From assembly GCA_006226425.1 (NCBI GenBank), contig SBGX01000023.1:129370-193369 (forward strand): a stretch of DNA of 64,000 bases, read 5' to 3'. Both the position numbers and the translations under genes were made by a program. The notes beneath the pieces are model-generated. The model saw nothing but the letters and a program-made list of their open reading frames with translations, did not search any database and had not been told where the DNA came from. Below, piece by piece: positions 8,151-16,098 of this stretch (position 1 is the first letter of the stretch; each line of letters starts with the position of its first letter). Source of the DNA: Bacteroidota bacterium. Its GTDB lineage: Bacteria > Bacteroidota > Bacteroidia > Flavobacteriales_D > Crocinitomicaceae.

Positions 8151-9236
8151 ATGAAGAAGTTTTTAATGAAGTTATTTTGGCTCCTTCCGATCATGCTCTT
8201 TGTGGTGTTTGTGAATTGGAAACAAGACCCAGCCAATCTTTTCAGAAGTGAGGAGTATATTGGAAAAATAGCATCAATTACCTTATCTGGAAAACAGGCC
8301 ACAGAAGTCACAAATTTTGATGAACGGAACTACCTTCGGAAAATGATATCATCATTACCTGTCAAGCCCAAAACGATTGTGGTGGGAGCGAGTAGGAGCC
8401 TGATGATCGATCAGGGTATGGGAGGGGATTCGAGCCTGTATAATGCCAGTTTGAGTGGTGGTTCCCTGGAGGAGATTCTGGCAGCCTACTACCTGTTCCG
8501 GCAGGCAGAAGTGAAACCAGAACGTGTGATTATTTCGGTAGATCCCTGGCTGTTGAACGACCATTATGATAGTGATCTTTGGAAAGAACTGGAACCGGAG
8601 TATTTGTCTTGTTTGGAGATGATCGGGGCGAAGGAGTACGTTTATGAGCCTGTTAATGAATGGTCCTCAAGTGTTTATTGGGAGCTTATTTCGTTGTCCT
8701 ATTTTCAAGAATCTATTCAGCGTTTTGTCCGTGGAGACACGAAAGACATCGTCAGTACAGAACAACAATTTAACGATGGGGCAACCAAACGTTGCGACGG
8801 TTCCTATATGTATCCGATCGGGTATCGGGGAAGAAGTCCGGAAATGGTTCTTCGAAATGCCGAAAGTGAAATTGCCGTAAAAGATGTGAAAGGTTTCGAA
8901 GATTTTAAAGTGCTGTCAAAGAAACGGAAGGTCATTTTTCAGAAACTGGTGAGTTATATGGCTTCTGAAGGAGCTGATGTGGTGCTACTTTTTACTCCTT
9001 ATCATCCGATCACCTACGATTATTTCAAACGAACTCCGAGGTATCAGGTCGTTTTTCAGGCCGACACCTACTTTAGAAAATTGGGAAAAGAACTTCCAGG
9101 CGTACGTTGTTCAGGAAGTTATGATCCGGAATATTATCATTTCGATAACACCAATTTCTACGATGGGGTCCACTGCGACTATGAAGCCGTAGGCCTGATC
9201 ATGGAGCAATTGGTGCAGGAGGGGAAGAAACCTTAA
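8151..9236 (+). CDS. Membrane-anchored SGNH-like protein, partner of the MBOAT acyltransferase
   Basis: I chose the ATG at 8151 (MKKFLMKLFWLLP), four bases after the MBOAT stop, because it starts a clear signal anchor; an upstream in-frame ATG at 8103 lies inside the MBOAT gene. The 361-residue protein has one N-terminal transmembrane helix, then an extracytoplasmic domain. The loop VVGASRS around residue 78-83 fits SGNH block I, and DGVH with Asp338 and His341 fits block V (DxxH). Similar proteins finish the transfer of an acyl group to the glycan after the MBOAT brings it outside. It may act as an acyltransferase or esterase. No close family name is claimed. Confidence 0.75.
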   Translation: MKKFLMKLFWLLPIMLFVVFVNWKQDPANLFRSEEYIGKIASITLSGKQATEVTNFDERNYLRKMISSLPVKPKTIVVGASRSLMIDQGMGGDSSLYNASLSGGSLEEILAAYYLFRQAEVKPERVIISVDPWLLNDHYDSDLWKELEPEYLSCLEMIGAKEYVYEPVNEWSSSVYWELISLSYFQESIQRFVRGDTKDIVSTEQQFNDGATKRCDGSYMYPIGYRGRSPEMVLRNAESEIAVKDVKGFEDFKVLSKKRKVIFQKLVSYMASEGADVVLLFTPYHPITYDYFKRTPRYQVVFQADTYFRKLGKELPGVRCSGSYDPEYYHFDNTNFYDGVHCDYEAVGLIMEQLVQEGKKP

Positions 9237-10706
9237 TTATTTGCGGCGAAAGGAATTCAACACGGTTTTAAAATCTTTCCCAAAGAACAGGAGAAAGACA
9301 ATTCCAAAAACGACTATCGGAAGCATGTTAATCAGGTAGAACCAACGTTTGTCCAACTGGGTGCCCAGCCAGTAACTGACCAAAATAGAAGCAAATACGA
9401 TGATCGCCAATACATGGTTTTTTCCGAGTTGATAGTATTCGGCATGAAAGACCTTTTGCTGTTTCCCGAACCAGTAGGAAGCAATTGAAATAGTGAATTT
9501 GATAATGATGGCTGAGGCACAAACACCAATGATTCCCCAGATGGGAATGAGCGCAAAGTTCGCGGAGATTCCGATGATGAATCCGATAAGCGTGATGACC
9601 GGGAGTAGCTTCGTTTTATTGAAGAACATCAAAGGAATCGAATAGAGCATGTAATACATGTGAACAAGCCACATGACTATCAGGAAATTCACAAAATTCA
9701 GGATATTCAGATAGTCCGGATTCGTGACAATGAACTCGGTAACGGGGGCAATCAATGCGATTTCGGAAACGACTACAAAGACGACAATGATGTGGAAAAG
9801 CTTCAACAGATTCGCGATGGCAGATTCATTTTTGTATCCGCTTTCATCTTCAGACATGAGTTTGTATACCCGTGGACCAATCGCATTGTAAACAGCATAG
9901 GTGAAAACCGAGCAGAGGGAAGCCAGCTGAAAGGCGAAGTTATACTGTCCCAATTCATCCAGGCTAAATTCCCGTTCCATGATCCATTTGTTCAGGTTTG
10001 AATTGGCAAAGAGTAGAAGGAAATATGGGACGAAAGGGAGTCCATAGTTTAGTAGTGGTTTGAGGGATTTAAACCTGAAAATAATTGGTTTTTTCCAGTA
10101 AAAGAAGAAGAGATAAATACAGGTCATCAGACACATTCCGACTGCTTTTCCGAGGATATTTCCATAGGCTCCCATGCCTAGATAGACTACACCAATCAGT
10201 ACTCCAGAGACGATAGCCAATAGGGACATAATCGATAATAAAGCATACATTTTAACATTTTCTTCGTTCCGATAGTAAGCTAGCATGATCAGATAAAGAA
10301 CTGTTGGTACTGCTTCAAAGAAACTTGGAAGTCCGTAGTCGAAAAAGTGAAAGCGGTCATTTTTAAAAAGGAGCTGAAGCCCGAAATCACCAAAGAGCAG
10401 AAGGACTAAGAAAATGATCACCGCAAGGAGCAGAATGAAAATAATCCCGGTCGAATAGAGCGCATGAAGGAGTTTTCGTTTTTTATAGTATCTGAAATAA
10501 AAACGAGAAAGGGCAGCGTCCATTCCCAGGATCATGAAAACACCAATAAAGCTTTGAAAGATGGAAGAAACAGAGAGTAATCCGTATTCTTCTGTGGAGA
10601 GGTATTCCGTGAGCAGAGGCACCATCACGAAGTTTGCCGCAGCTGGCATGAACCCCAGTATGGTGTACAGGGCTGAACTTTTAATGACGCTCTTGATCTG
10701 GCTCAT
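9237..10706 (-). CDS. Wzx-type polysaccharide flippase (MATE/MOP superfamily)
   Basis: A 489-residue integral membrane protein with about 12-14 hydrophobic helices, opening SSALYTILGFMPAAANFVMV, and with charged loops such as RFYFRYYKKRK, all typical of oligosaccharide-repeat-unit flippases of the MOP superfamily. It would move the finished lipid-linked repeat unit from the cytoplasmic to the periplasmic face. It is the last gene of the leftward pseudaminic acid operon. Its stop codon directly abuts the stop of the facing SGNH-like gene (9236/9237). Together with the Wzy-like protein at 20634-22007 it implies Wzx/Wzy-type assembly. Confidence 0.88.
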   Translation of the reverse strand: MSQIKSVIKSSALYTILGFMPAAANFVMVPLLTEYLSTEEYGLLSVSSIFQSFIGVFMILGMDAALSRFYFRYYKKRKLLHALYSTGIIFILLLAVIIFLVLLLFGDFGLQLLFKNDRFHFFDYGLPSFFEAVPTVLYLIMLAYYRNEENVKMYALLSIMSLLAIVSGVLIGVVYLGMGAYGNILGKAVGMCLMTCIYLFFFYWKKPIIFRFKSLKPLLNYGLPFVPYFLLLFANSNLNKWIMEREFSLDELGQYNFAFQLASLCSVFTYAVYNAIGPRVYKLMSEDESGYKNESAIANLLKLFHIIVVFVVVSEIALIAPVTEFIVTNPDYLNILNFVNFLIVMWLVHMYYMLYSIPLMFFNKTKLLPVITLIGFIIGISANFALIPIWGIIGVCASAIIIKFTISIASYWFGKQQKVFHAEYYQLGKNHVLAIIVFASILVSYWLGTQLDKRWFYLINMLPIVVFGIVFLLFFGKDFKTVLNSFRRK

Positions 10707-10715
10707 GAAAAAAAT

Positions 10716-11936
10716 TTAATCTGCGTGTTGAAGCGCCTCTTTTAATCGCTCGATCGCTTTCCCGTCAATGCGGTACATATACTTGTCGATCATGAGCTGA
10801 AGTTGCTCTTTTCTTTTTTCAAAAGCCTCAAAATTAATATCTTCTTTGGAAAAGCGATGAAAATCTAAGGATTGAACCAATCCCCATTGCTGGCTATCTG
10901 CTGCAAATTCGGAAAAATCCCAGATCTTGAACAGGATACATTTGTTGAGGAAGATCGCTGGAATGAGCAGAGTAGAGGTAGAACCGAAGATGCCGCTGGC
11001 TTCCCGAATTAGTTTGGGTGTATCCGCATCCTCAAAATGAACAATGTTCTCGTCCTGCAGGTAAAAGTCGTTTCCGTAGCTGTACGGGTGTAATTTGATA
11101 TACAATTTTTTTCCTTTGGATCGGGCAAAATCATTCAGCTTGCGTTGAAATTCGATGACTTCTTCCTGCTTGAAAAAACCTTCTGCATTCGGATCATTCA
11201 TGTAGGCCAGGGGTTCATCAATTAGCAAATAGTATTGCCCAATGTCTTGGGCTGGCTCCTGGAAAAAATCGTCCAGGAACGGATTTCCCAATTCGATAAA
11301 ATCTGAATCCTTTGCACCGTCTCGTTCTTTAAACAAACCGGCATTTTCTTTCGTGAATACCAGATATTTGTGAGGTCTGGTCGCTTCAGAAGCCAATGAT
11401 TTTAGCAGTAATTGTAAGTTTTCTCCATGAACTTTTTTTCCGATCAGGAAACGCAGAAAAAAGAAATAAGGATTCAAATTATTCCAGCGCATCGCACGGA
11501 GTAGAAAGAATAGAAAATGCCATTGCTGTTTTTTATTGAGGGCACTTTGCCATTTTTTTCCCTGCTCCCGCAAGTGGCTCATTTCCTTTTGATTGTTTTC
11601 CAGGTAAAAGCTAAAAGGATGAAGAATTCCGTGCTGAAGAATGTATGTTTTGATCCTTCGATGTCGACAGGCCTGATTAAGTGCCATCGCATTAGAACGA
11701 GTAATACTCATGAAAATAACCCTGTCCGGTTGGATGTCGTCGAGCAGTTGATAAGGACTTTTGTAATCCATCCAGTAATATCTTGGAAGGTCTACAAGAC
11801 TTTGTTCTTCATCTGCTCGTTCCAGATGATCTAAATACACAAAATCGAAGTCCTTCTTTAGTTTTTCAAAGGGCTCAATCCATCCTTTTCGATGATAGCC
11901 CCAGACTAATAAGATCTTCGCTTTGTCAGATCCCAT
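10716..11936 (-). CDS. Putative GT-B transferase, candidate pseudaminyltransferase (copy 2)
   Basis: This 406-residue cytosolic protein is a clear paralogue of the one at 12905-14137: both start with LLVWGYHRKGWIEPFEKL, share DYKSPYQLLD, LQHG and end MYRIDGKA-ERLKEAL. The order YLLIDEPLAY, IKLHPYSYGND, FGSTSTLLIP resembles the acidic motif, HP motif and S-S/T motif shared by GT-B bacterial sialyltransferases (GT38, GT52, GT80). With a CMP-pseudaminic acid pathway in the same operon, transfer of that sugar is the best guess. It overlaps the dioxygenase gene by eleven bases and is followed by Wzx. I could not place it in a named family; a different GT-B activity is possible. Confidence 0.6.
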   Translation of the reverse strand: MGSDKAKILLVWGYHRKGWIEPFEKLKKDFDFVYLDHLERADEEQSLVDLPRYYWMDYKSPYQLLDDIQPDRVIFMSITRSNAMALNQACRHRRIKTYILQHGILHPFSFYLENNQKEMSHLREQGKKWQSALNKKQQWHFLFFLLRAMRWNNLNPYFFFLRFLIGKKVHGENLQLLLKSLASEATRPHKYLVFTKENAGLFKERDGAKDSDFIELGNPFLDDFFQEPAQDIGQYYLLIDEPLAYMNDPNAEGFFKQEEVIEFQRKLNDFARSKGKKLYIKLHPYSYGNDFYLQDENIVHFEDADTPKLIREASGIFGSTSTLLIPAIFLNKCILFKIWDFSEFAADSQQWGLVQSLDFHRFSKEDINFEAFEKRKEQLQLMIDKYMYRIDGKAIERLKEALQHAD

Positions 11937-12714
11937 AGGTAGAATTGAGCAGGATGCGTCTTCCAGCCTTTAAGGGAGATCCGTTATGAATTCCACGGAA
12001 GTCTCCAATGATGAGTGTTCCTGCCTTGCCGGTACAGACGGTTGGTTCCAGTTTGATCTTTTTGGACAATGCTCTCATTTCCTGTGGGTGGTAGTGTCCA
12101 TAGGCACCGTCCTGACCATCGCGTTCGTATTCAAAGTTCTTTCGATACTTCCAGGGTTCATCTTTATGAGTTCCTTTGTAATAGACAAAAGGTGCATTTT
12201 CGGGGCCTACGTCTGTCAGGTACAAGAAAAATTTGAAGCGAAGGCGCCAATCATCTATGTGTGGGATGTCCGCTTGCTGAAATTCATTCACGTTATCTCT
12301 TAATTCAGCCTCACGTCGATAGGAATAGGCTTTGGGGTCCACGTATGCTTTGGCTATTTCATCGAACATGGGATTGTGAAAGAAGATATTGGTGGACTCT
12401 ACATAATCGTTCAAATCACCAATCCTGATCAGTTTTTCGTGATTGTATTGATGCATGCCGTCAAAAGTTCCTTCTTTGATTTGATTGAAGGCAACATCCA
12501 GATCCTTGATGAGTCGATCACACTCTTCTTTAGGCATAAAATTCTCAACGATGCAAATTCCATCCTTGTCAACTGTTTGGAGGATTTTGCGGTATTCCGG
12601 ATTTGGATGGTCCAGGTTTTGTTTCAGACTTTTGATCTGTCTGGAACGCTGTATTTCGTAGTACAGTCTTGTCCGTTTAAATCGCTTGATGATCGATTGA
12701 AAAAAAGCTCTCAT
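11926..12714 (-). CDS. Phytanoyl-CoA dioxygenase (PhyH)-family protein, Fe(II)/2-oxoglutarate-dependent
   Basis: The 262-residue protein has the facial triad of this family: His152 and Asp154 in HIDDW and the distal His243 in GIHNGSPL, followed by Arg252/253, which would bind 2-oxoglutarate. VYYKGTHKDEPW is the usual strand after the HxD motif. Such enzymes hydroxylate small molecules or sugar-like substrates. It lies between two paralogous GT-B genes and just upstream of Wzx, so it may hydroxylate a glycan, a nonulosonic acid or an attached acyl group. It is preceded by a 190-base gap with a possible promoter, so it may head a sub-operon. Substrate unknown. Confidence 0.8.
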   Translation of the reverse strand: MRAFFQSIIKRFKRTRLYYEIQRSRQIKSLKQNLDHPNPEYRKILQTVDKDGICIVENFMPKEECDRLIKDLDVAFNQIKEGTFDGMHQYNHEKLIRIGDLNDYVESTNIFFHNPMFDEIAKAYVDPKAYSYRREAELRDNVNEFQQADIPHIDDWRLRFKFFLYLTDVGPENAPFVYYKGTHKDEPWKYRKNFEYERDGQDGAYGHYHPQEMRALSKKIKLEPTVCTGKAGTLIIGDFRGIHNGSPLKAGRRILLNSTYGI

Positions 12715-12734
12715 TTTTTTGCTTTTGTTACGAG

Positions 12735-12742
12735 CAAAAATA
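12735..12742 (-). promoter_or_regulatory. Possible internal promoter for the PhyH-GT-Wzx sub-operon
   Basis: Plus-strand CAAAAATA reads TATTTTTG on the minus strand, matching the -7 consensus, and lies about 20 bases before the dioxygenase start. No TTG at the right distance. The surrounding 190-base gap (12715-12904) holds no gene or strong hairpin that I can see. Confidence 0.35.
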
Positions 12743-12904
12743 GAGATTTAATGCCAATAATAGAAATTGAATGGAGGGGATGAACAAAAGAAATATTCCG
12801 ATGAATAATGGCCTTGTTTCTGCGAAAGTCAGTGCTTGTCAGAAGATGGTTCTTTCAAATCCGAGTCGCCCCTGTTGGATGTTTGACCAATTAAAATAGA
12901 TTCA

Positions 12905-14137
12905 TTAAGAATTTAACAGCGCTTCTTTTAATCGTTCCGTGGCTTTTCCGTCAATTCGATACATGTATTTCTGGATCATCTTTTGAAGGTTTTCTTCCTT
13001 CTTTTCAATGTCTTCGAAACAAATGTCTTCCGGAGAAAAGTGTTCGAAATCGACTTGTTGGGTCAGTCCCCATCGGGCACAATCAGCTTCAAAATCGGAG
13101 AGGTCCCATATTTTAAACTGGACGCATCTGTTGTTGAAGACGGCAGGAATTAGTAGGGTCGAGCTGGTTCCAAAAACACCTTCTGCGCCATTGATTAGTT
13201 CCGGAATATTAGCTTCTTCCAGGTACTCAATATTTTCGTGCTGAAAGTAAAAATCGTTCCCAAAGCTGTATGGGTGGAGTTTTACGATCAGTTTTTTCCC
13301 TTTCTTGAGGGCAAAATCATTCAATTTCTTCTGGAAGTTAATGACCTGATCACGGGTGAAGATGCGGTCGAAATCATGCTCCTTGTTGTAGGCGATCGGT
13401 TCGTCAATCAGCAGGTAATAGCTTCCCGCTTTTTCGATTTTTTTTCCAAAAAAATCATCGAGGAAAGGATTTCCTATTTCCAGGAAGTCATCTTCCCGCG
13501 CTCCGTTCCGTTCTACAAAAAGTTCCCCGTTCGACCGTGTGAATACGAGGTATTTGTAAGGGATCAAAAAGCGTGAATTCAATGACTTGACAAAACGTTG
13601 GAATTGAGGTCCATACTTGCGTTTATTCCAGAGAAACTTGAAGAAAAATGGGAGTGCTGCAGGAAAGTCCCATCGCACGGTTCTTAGCAGGAAAAACATG
13701 AGTTTCCATTTTTGCTCTTTACTCAACGGATCATTTCCATTTTCGCCATTTTTTTCAAAAGTGGCAATCTGACGATTGTTATCTTCGACATAACGCTGAA
13801 AGCTATACATCAAGCCGTGCTGTAATTGAAAGCTTTTGATTTTCCGATGTTTGCAAGCCATGTTCAGGGCAATGGAGTTGACCCGATCAATTCCCATAAA
13901 GACCACCCGCTGCGGGCGGATAGCATCGAGTAGTTGGTAAGGACTTTTATAATCCAGCCAGTAGTACGTTTTGCAATCGCTTAGATTCACTTCATTCGCT
14001 GGTTTTTCAAGATGAAAAAGGTAAACGAATTCAATGTGTTCTTTCAATTTTTCGAAGGGTTCTATCCATCCCTTTCGATGGTATCCCCAGACGAGCAATA
14101 CTCTCGGTTTGGAAGCTATGTCATGTTGCTCACTCAT
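12905..14137 (-). CDS. Putative GT-B transferase, candidate pseudaminyltransferase (copy 1)
   Basis: A 410-residue protein with no membrane segment, paralogous to the gene at 10716-11936 over its whole length. It shows LLVWGYHRKGW at the start, FQLQHGL after the first domain, LLIDEPIAY, VKLHPYSFGND and VFGTSSTLLIP. The acidic, HP and SS motifs in this order recall CMP-sialic-acid-using GT-B enzymes. Its start overlaps the end of pseI by eight bases, so it is translationally tied to the last sugar-forming step of the pathway. That coupling makes transfer of CMP-activated pseudaminic acid the most likely job. Alternatives are a TagF/KpsS-like glycan or polyol-phosphate transferase, which also have LQHG-type motifs. 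Confidence 0.62.
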   Translation of the reverse strand: MSEQHDIASKPRVLLVWGYHRKGWIEPFEKLKEHIEFVYLFHLEKPANEVNLSDCKTYYWLDYKSPYQLLDAIRPQRVVFMGIDRVNSIALNMACKHRKIKSFQLQHGLMYSFQRYVEDNNRQIATFEKNGENGNDPLSKEQKWKLMFFLLRTVRWDFPAALPFFFKFLWNKRKYGPQFQRFVKSLNSRFLIPYKYLVFTRSNGELFVERNGAREDDFLEIGNPFLDDFFGKKIEKAGSYYLLIDEPIAYNKEHDFDRIFTRDQVINFQKKLNDFALKKGKKLIVKLHPYSFGNDFYFQHENIEYLEEANIPELINGAEGVFGTSSTLLIPAVFNNRCVQFKIWDLSDFEADCARWGLTQQVDFEHFSPEDICFEDIEKKEENLQKMIQKYMYRIDGKATERLKEALLNS

Positions 14138-15185
14138 TCCCGTCTTTTGAAAGAAAGGAGAGTGACATGGCAGTACCTCGTTCTACGTCCTGATTGCATG
14201 TCTGACCGAGAATTTCCTGATAATATTTTGGATGGAGTCCGAAGCCGGGACGGATCGATCTCAGATTTTTTTCAGTAAATACTTCTCCTTTACAAATGTC
14301 TTCTACCACGTATAGTGACCGGGAAAAAGCCTTCCCGTTTTGCTGTTTTTCCGTCAGTTGATAACTGATTTTTCCTACGGCAGCTTCTGCTTCGCGAACA
14401 GCACGGACCATTTCTGAAAACTCTTGTTCGGTCATCGAAAACGAGGCATCCGGACCTCCAATGGAGCGATCCAGGATAAAGTGTTTTTCAATGATTTTGG
14501 CTCCCAGACTTACGGCGACTACCGGAACGGTACTTCCCATCGTGTGGTCCGAAAGTCCGGCAATTACCTGATATCTTTCAGCTAAATCTGGAATCATGGC
14601 CATGTTGGCTTCTTCAATAGGAGCCGGATAGCTGGAGGTACATTTGAGTAAGGCAATCTGATCATTTCCCATTCTTTTACAGGCATCCAGGGCCAATTCA
14701 ATGTCTTCTGTTCCAGCGATACCAGTGGAAAGAATGATGGGTTTTCCCTTGGAGGCTACATATTCGATCAATGGGATATCTGTGATCTCGAAAGATGCTA
14801 TTTTATATGCTGGTACGTTCAGTTTTTCCAAAAAATCAACCGCAGTAGGATCAAAGGGAGAGGAAAAACAGATCAAGCCCTCTTCCCGCGCAGTCTCTAT
14901 AAGTGTTGGATGCCATTCCCAGGGAGTGTAGGCCTGTTGATAAAGCTCATAAAAGCGCATTCCATCCCAAATGGAACCAGCTTTCAACTTGAAATCATCT
15001 TTATCACAATCGATCGTCAGGGTATCTGCCGTATAGGTCTGTAATTTGATCGCATCTGCACCAGCGCGTTTGGCTGCGCGAATTGTTTCGATTGCCGTTT
15101 CCAGTTTGCCATTATGATTGGCAGAAAGCTCCGCGATAATAAAACAGGGAGAATTTCTGTCGATTTCAAAATGATCTATTTTCAT
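14130..15185 (-). CDS. pseI: Pseudaminic acid synthase
   Basis: The 351-residue protein has a NeuB-type TIM barrel (FIIAELSANHNG at the start, AIKLQTY, LLKCTSSYPAP, GLSDHTMGS, EKHFILDRS) followed by a C-terminal SAF antifreeze-like domain with IRPGFGLHPK. The last motif is typical of PseI rather than NeuB or LegI. It condenses the 6-deoxy-altrose sugar from PseG with phosphoenolpyruvate to give the nine-carbon pseudaminic acid. The neighbouring pseB, pseC, pseF and pseG settle the assignment. It is separated from the formyltransferase upstream by nine bases and overlaps the GT-B gene downstream. Confidence 0.93.
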   Translation of the reverse strand: MKIDHFEIDRNSPCFIIAELSANHNGKLETAIETIRAAKRAGADAIKLQTYTADTLTIDCDKDDFKLKAGSIWDGMRFYELYQQAYTPWEWHPTLIETAREEGLICFSSPFDPTAVDFLEKLNVPAYKIASFEITDIPLIEYVASKGKPIILSTGIAGTEDIELALDACKRMGNDQIALLKCTSSYPAPIEEANMAMIPDLAERYQVIAGLSDHTMGSTVPVVAVSLGAKIIEKHFILDRSIGGPDASFSMTEQEFSEMVRAVREAEAAVGKISYQLTEKQQNGKAFSRSLYVVEDICKGEVFTEKNLRSIRPGFGLHPKYYQEILGQTCNQDVERGTAMSLSFLSKDGNE

Positions 15186-15194
15186 TTGTTGTTT

Positions 15195-16088
15195 TTAGTT
15201 GAAATGAGCGTCCTGACCAAAATTAGGTATTTTATCCCGGAATCTAAGGACCCTGACGAAACCATCTTTCACCCGGACAAGTGGGGTTTCACCATTCAGA
15301 ATAATTTCTCCTGGAGTTCCAGTTTCAGAGTCTATTTCTTCCCTGACCTCACAAACTTCATCAATGATGACTTTGTTCCCTTCATAAAAGGTGAATGCAC
15401 CTGGGTAGGGATGACTTTGTGCCCGAACCCAATTGACAACCTCCTGGGCGCTTTTATCCCAGTTGATTTGTCCGTCTTCCGGAGTGCGTTTTCCAAAGTA
15501 GCTGGCCTGACTTTCGTCCTGTTCTATTCTGGGGAGTTCTTCTCCGAGGCTGATCTTTTTCAAAATTCCCAAAACAATTTCAGGGTATCGAAGGGCGAAA
15601 ATGTCGAGAATATCTGCTCCGGTATGTTTGGGAAGAATCTCTATTTTTTCCTGATGTACAATATCTCCGGTATCGCAGGCGGCCTCAATATGATGGACCG
15701 TAATTCCGGTATATTTTTCTCCCTGAATGATTGCCCATACATGAGGAGTTCTGCCTCTGAATTTAGGAAGGAGCGAGCCATGAATGTTCAGTGCAGCAAT
15801 TTTCGGGAGTCGAATCAAGTCCTCTTCGATCAGATACAGGTAGTTGATGGAGAACAACAGGTCGATCTCACTTTGCCCGGTGATTTTGCGATGGTCACTT
15901 TTTCGGGGATTTCCTACAAAACAGGAAATCTGCATTTGTTCACAAAACTGAATAATCTCAGTCGATGATTTATTCGTCAGTACAAAACGAACATCAAAAT
16001 GACGGGTTATTTCCGTTAGGCAGTGGAGGCCTAAGCCACCGCTTACCAGCAATCCAATTTTTAATCCTGCTTTCTGTTTCAGTTCCAT
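15195..16088 (-). CDS. Sugar N-formyltransferase in the pseudaminic acid pathway
   Basis: I chose the ATG at 16088 (MELKQK) over a TTG at 16106. The 297-residue protein has the formyltransferase fold with ALNIHGSLLPKFRGRTP and the catalytic trio Asn101, His103 and Asp142 (CDTGDIV), then an Fmt-type C-terminal domain (DGQINW, HPYPGAFTF). It should use N10-formyltetrahydrofolate. Between pseG and pseI it occupies the place where PseH, a GNAT acetyltransferase, is normally needed. The simplest reading is that it formylates the C4 amino group of the PseC product, leading to 5-N-acetyl-7-N-formyl pseudaminic acid. A housekeeping methionyl-tRNA formyltransferase is unlikely in this context. Confidence 0.85.
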   Translation of the reverse strand: MELKQKAGLKIGLLVSGGLGLHCLTEITRHFDVRFVLTNKSSTEIIQFCEQMQISCFVGNPRKSDHRKITGQSEIDLLFSINYLYLIEEDLIRLPKIAALNIHGSLLPKFRGRTPHVWAIIQGEKYTGITVHHIEAACDTGDIVHQEKIEILPKHTGADILDIFALRYPEIVLGILKKISLGEELPRIEQDESQASYFGKRTPEDGQINWDKSAQEVVNWVRAQSHPYPGAFTFYEGNKVIIDEVCEVREEIDSETGTPGEIILNGETPLVRVKDGFVRVLRFRDKIPNFGQDAHFN

Positions 16089-16098
16089 GGTTCCTAAC

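Noticed and set aside
12715..12904. Possible small gene or terminator in the gap between the two GT-B/PhyH units
   Set aside because: No open frame with a family pattern; the only inverted repeat I saw (TTCTG/CAGAA) is five bases long, too weak for a terminator.
15114..15968. Open frame of 284 codons on the plus strand opposite the formyltransferase gene
   Set aside because: It is antisense to a gene with clear catalytic motifs; its translation is rich in Phe and Ser with no recognisable domain.
15195..16088. Methionyl-tRNA formyltransferase (fmt)
   Set aside because: Fold and C-terminal domain are shared, but the gene lies between pseG and pseI with no def or ribosomal neighbours and fills the missing PseH step.
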